A stretch of 43,574 nucleotides of DNA, taken from Alphaproteobacteria bacterium (GTDB lineage Bacteria > Pseudomonadota > Alphaproteobacteria > UBA8366 > GCA-2717185). The first letter of the stretch is position 1; each line of letters opens with the position of its first letter. Under the pieces are notes generated by a model that was given only the letters and a program-made list of their open reading frames with translations, had not been told where the DNA came from and made no database searches. The stretch covers positions 1-43,574 of the forward strand of contig JAPKDL010000016.1 of NCBI GenBank assembly GCA_028822585.1, given 5' to 3'. Positions 41,408 through 43,574 of this stretch are shown here, one piece after another. The position numbers and the translations under genes are program-made.

Positions 41408-41859
41408 GCCGCTTTCCCCTTATGCATGAAGGCGGAGCGCACACAATACCCTACTTCCTCGTCACGTTGATTAAAGGCGCGATGTTCAAACACGATGACC
41501 CCTGCGTTGGGCCGCGATTTGCTTTCCCGCATTTCCTTTACCGTCGTCGTCGCGCGTAACGTGTCGCCATGAAACACCGGTTTGTCGAACCGTACATCGG
41601 TCATACCCAGATTAGCGATGGTCGTGCCCAGGGTCGTGTCGCCTACGGAGACGCCAATCATCAGCCCAAGCGTGAAAAGACTGTTCACGATGCGCGCGCC
41701 AAATTCTGTCTCTTTTGCGAATTCTTCATCCAGGTGCAACGGTTGCGGGTTGTGGGTCAGCGCGCTGAACAAAACATTGTCCATTTCCGTCACTGTCCGC
41801 GTGATGGGATGTTCAAATACCATCCCAACCTTAAATTCTTCATAGTACAACCCGGCCAT
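41404..41859 (-). CDS. MaoC-family (R)-specific dehydratase, single hot-dog
   Basis: A 151-residue hot-dog fold protein, a MaoC-type enoyl-CoA hydratase/dehydratase. The active-site region is [20 protein letters not shown], where the His/Asp positions of the hydratase-2 motif lie, followed by [17 protein letters not shown] and [17 protein letters not shown]. The length is that of a single-domain dehydratase, unlike the roughly double-length mesaconyl-C1-CoA hydratase of Chloroflexus. It overlaps the CitE-like gene by 4 bases. MaoC-CitE pairs occur in leucine/itaconate-type C5 pathways (Mycobacterium Rv2499c-Rv2498c) and elsewhere, so dehydration of methylmalyl-CoA or citramalyl-CoA is a fair guess. 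A CAGGAG (RC) lies just before its ATG. Confidence 0.88.
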   Translation of the reverse strand: MAGLYYEEFKVGMVFEHPITRTVTEMDNVLFSALTHNPQPLHLDEEFAKETEFGARIVNSLFTLGLMIGVSVGDTTLGTTIANLGMTDVRFDKPVFHGDTLRATTTVKEMRESKSRPNAGVIVFEHRAFNQRDEEVGYCVRSAFMHKGKAA

Positions 41860-42226
41860 AATAACTCCTGTTAACTCATTAAAACTGTTTTGGTTATCTG
41901 GCGCAATCGATGCGTTATTCCAGCAATCCTACCTTCTACATACACATTAAGAAGAACGCGCCGAACCCGCAAGGCATGGCGCGGCCAGATCAATAGGCTG
42001 ACGGTCTGATGACAATAAGCGCCGTGCATTACCTGCGACGACGAGACTTAAATTAGCGACATGCCTTGAGTCCGTCTTATCACAAAAGTGCGCGATGGTC
42101 TGGAGACCACGATCAAAGGTCATTAGTATTCGATTTAAGCGACGTTTTGCGGTGCCTTCGAATTGGCGCATTTCTGCAAAAAAATATCGAATTTAATTTC
42201 GATCAACAAGGGTAGAGGGACAAGCT
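41860..42226. other. Intergenic gap without recognisable gene
   Basis: These 367 bases separate the minus-strand MaoC gene from the plus-strand GST gene and so should contain both promoters. The minus strand holds a 74-codon open frame (41947-42171) with sequence such as RILMTFDRGLQTIAHF that I do not recognise. It has no clear ribosome site and no obvious homology, and could be another decayed fragment. Confidence 0.4.
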
Positions 42227-43090
42227 ATGAATAAGTCGTCGACCTACACACCGCCAAAGATCTGGAAATGGGACAACCAGGATGGGGGCAAGTTCACCGG
42301 CACCAACCGTCCCATTGCAGGTCCTACGCATGACAAGGAACGCCCCGTCGGAAAACACCCGTTACAGCTTTACTCACTCGGCACGCCCAACGGCGTGAAG
42401 GTCACGGTGATGCTGGAAGAACTGTTGGCTCTTGGCCATAAAGGCGCGGAATATGACGCTTGGTTAATTAAAATCGGCGATGGAGATCAGTTTGGGAGCG
42501 GCTTTGTAGGGGCCAATCCAAACTCAAAAATCCCAGCGCTGATGGATCATAGCACAACGCCGCCGACGCGCGTTTTTGAATCCGGCGCGATTTTACTGCA
42601 CCTTGCGGAGAAGTTTGGCACCTTGCTGCCATCCGACCCGGCGAACCGTGCGGAGTGCCTATCATGGCTGTTCTGGCAGATGGGCAGCACACCGTATCTG
42701 GGTGGTGGGTTTGGGCATTTCTATCATTATGCGCCGCGGCCCATGGAATATGCCATTGACCGCTTCACCATGGAAGTGAAGCGTCAATTGGATGTTCTCG
42801 ACCGCCATTTAGCCGACAACCGCTATATGTGCGCGAATGAATACACCATCGCCGACATCGCCATCTGGCCTTGGTATGGCGGGCTGCTTCTCTTCAATCA
42901 ATACGAAGCGGCCGAATTCCTGGACGCGGAATCCTATACGCATGTCATGCGGTGGGCGAAAGAAATTGGCGAGCGGGACGCCGTCAAACGCGGCCGCATG
43001 GTCAACCGGCTACGCGGTGAATCTCATGAACAACTGCACGAACGACACGACGCCAGTGATTTCGAAAATAAAACGCAGGACAAGGTTTAA
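42227..43090 (+). CDS. yghU: Glutathione transferase YghU-type (disulfide-bond reductase)
   Basis: A 287-residue Nu-class glutathione transferase. The long N-terminal extension YTPPKIWKWDNQDGGKFTGT and NRPIAGPTH is the hallmark of YghU. The catalytic region is SLGTPNGVKVTVMLEE with Thr53-Pro-Asn55. The G-site follows with FESGAILLHLAEKFG, then the helical domain with YTIADIAIWPWYGG and a C-terminal tail. YghU binds two glutathione molecules and reduces disulfides or peroxides, including 2-hydroxyethyl disulfide and organic hydroperoxides. The start has AGAGGGA upstream. It is monocistronic; a possible second short ORF starts 100 bases downstream. Confidence 0.95.
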   Translation: MNKSSTYTPPKIWKWDNQDGGKFTGTNRPIAGPTHDKERPVGKHPLQLYSLGTPNGVKVTVMLEELLALGHKGAEYDAWLIKIGDGDQFGSGFVGANPNSKIPALMDHSTTPPTRVFESGAILLHLAEKFGTLLPSDPANRAECLSWLFWQMGSTPYLGGGFGHFYHYAPRPMEYAIDRFTMEVKRQLDVLDRHLADNRYMCANEYTIADIAIWPWYGGLLLFNQYEAAEFLDAESYTHVMRWAKEIGERDAVKRGRMVNRLRGESHEQLHERHDASDFENKTQDKV

Positions 43091-43190
43091 GACGACTAAA
43101 TTCTATAAAATTTCTACTTATCAGTCCTATGAATGCTTGATTAGAATTATTATCATTATAGATTCTAGCGTCACTTTCATGGAGTGAGCC

Positions 43191-43310
43191 ATGAGATATC
43201 TGATACCCGCCTGCGTTTGTGCCATGCTGCTGTCATCTCCAGCTCCGGTGTGCCGCGGCATGGTCCAATATTCCGAGATCAAAGCCCGCTTGGCGCTGTC
43301 CAGCTTGTGA
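43191..43310 (+). pseudogene. Short secreted-protein start, probably truncated
   Basis: GGAG at 43181 precedes an ATG at 43191 giving MRYLIPACVCAMLLSSPAPV, a good signal-peptide-like sequence, then CRGMVQYSEIKARLALSSL and a TGA. The same frame continues after the stop as PASKTTYKNQLEEGLGPA to a second TGA at 43363. Either this is a very small exported peptide, or a longer secreted protein that has acquired stops; the second is favoured given the decay elsewhere. No family was recognised. Confidence 0.4.
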
Positions 43311-43517
43311 CCCGCCAGCAAGACGACTTATAAAAATCAGTTGGAAGAAGGTTTGGGCCCTGCATGAGAGTGGCCATCACAAAAAATAAGGAATTGCGTT
43401 TAAAACCATCGAAAATTCCGGACGAGATCAAAGTTAAAATAGGCATGTAATTCGTTGTCGCCGAGCGCGTTAAGCGAACTTACGCCGTGAAACGACCGGC
43501 CGGTTCGGGGAACACGC

Positions 43518-43574
43518 GTGGAAAAAACGGCTGTTAAACTTAGATTAAAAGTCATTCTGGCTGCCGGCGTCGTG
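43518..43574 (+). CDS. Possible start of a further ORF (cut by window edge)
   Basis: A GTG at 43518 opens MEKTAVKLRLKVILAAGVV, a charged start followed by a hydrophobic stretch, up to the window end. It could be the N-terminus of an exported or membrane protein, but only 19 codons are visible. Confidence 0.2.
   Translation, partial: MEKTAVKLRLKVILAAGVV

Overview
The window looks like a chromosomal segment from an alphaproteobacterium of moderate GC, possibly an uncultured marine or host-associated Rhodospirillales-like lineage. The class call rests on a GapR/DUF2312 protein, a DUF1244 protein, a zinc-free L36, a GlcDEF set and a fused indolepyruvate:ferredoxin oxidoreductase. The order-level guess is weak. 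No rRNA, tRNA, CRISPR array, intact transposase or phage gene was seen.

Layout. 1-2440 (minus): MFS transporter (cut by the edge), VOC protein, alpha/beta hydrolase and a beta-lactamase-fold serine hydrolase. 2534-4263 (minus): amtB-glnK behind a very good sigma-54 promoter. 5158-9550 (minus): oligoendopeptidase F, a DadA-type oxidoreductase and an ABC1/UbiB kinase, tightly packed. 9645-17730: two acyl-CoA synthetases and the 1168-residue indolepyruvate oxidoreductase. 17907-22741: GapR, DUF1244, pyruvate kinase and a four-domain rhodanese. 23129-27402 (minus): rpmJ, a terminator, then glcD-glcE-glcF for glycolate oxidation to glyoxylate. 28016-33412: CaiB/BaiF CoA-transferase, fused SpmA-SpmB protein, methyltransferase, FMN alpha-hydroxyacid oxidase and a ThiE-like protein. 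34115-41859: a CoA-transferase closely resembling 2-methylfumaryl-CoA isomerase (Mct), orphan HyuB, acyl-CoA dehydrogenase, enoyl-CoA hydratase, CitE-type CoA-ester lyase and MaoC hydratase. 42227-43090: YghU-type glutathione transferase.

The most striking feature is what lies between the intact genes. Nearly every larger gap holds a dead gene that can still be read by joining frames: a CPBP metalloprotease, a sulfatase, a histidine kinase, a CDF metal transporter, a class III cyclase, a GNAT acetyltransferase, a TPR protein, a DUF1538 membrane protein, a MarR-like regulator and a beta-helix protein, plus one unrecognised membrane ORF. Long genes beside them are fully open, so general sequencing error is an unlikely cause. 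The pattern suggests a genome losing accessory functions (sensing, regulation, secretion, metal transport) while keeping central carbon and CoA-thioester metabolism.

A working metabolic picture, which is inference: glycolate is oxidised to glyoxylate by GlcDEF, and the Mct-like, CitE-like and MaoC-like proteins could handle C5 CoA esters (methylmalyl-, mesaconyl- and citramalyl-CoA), as in the glyoxylate-assimilating half of the 3-hydroxypropionate bi-cycle or in itaconate/citramalate breakdown.
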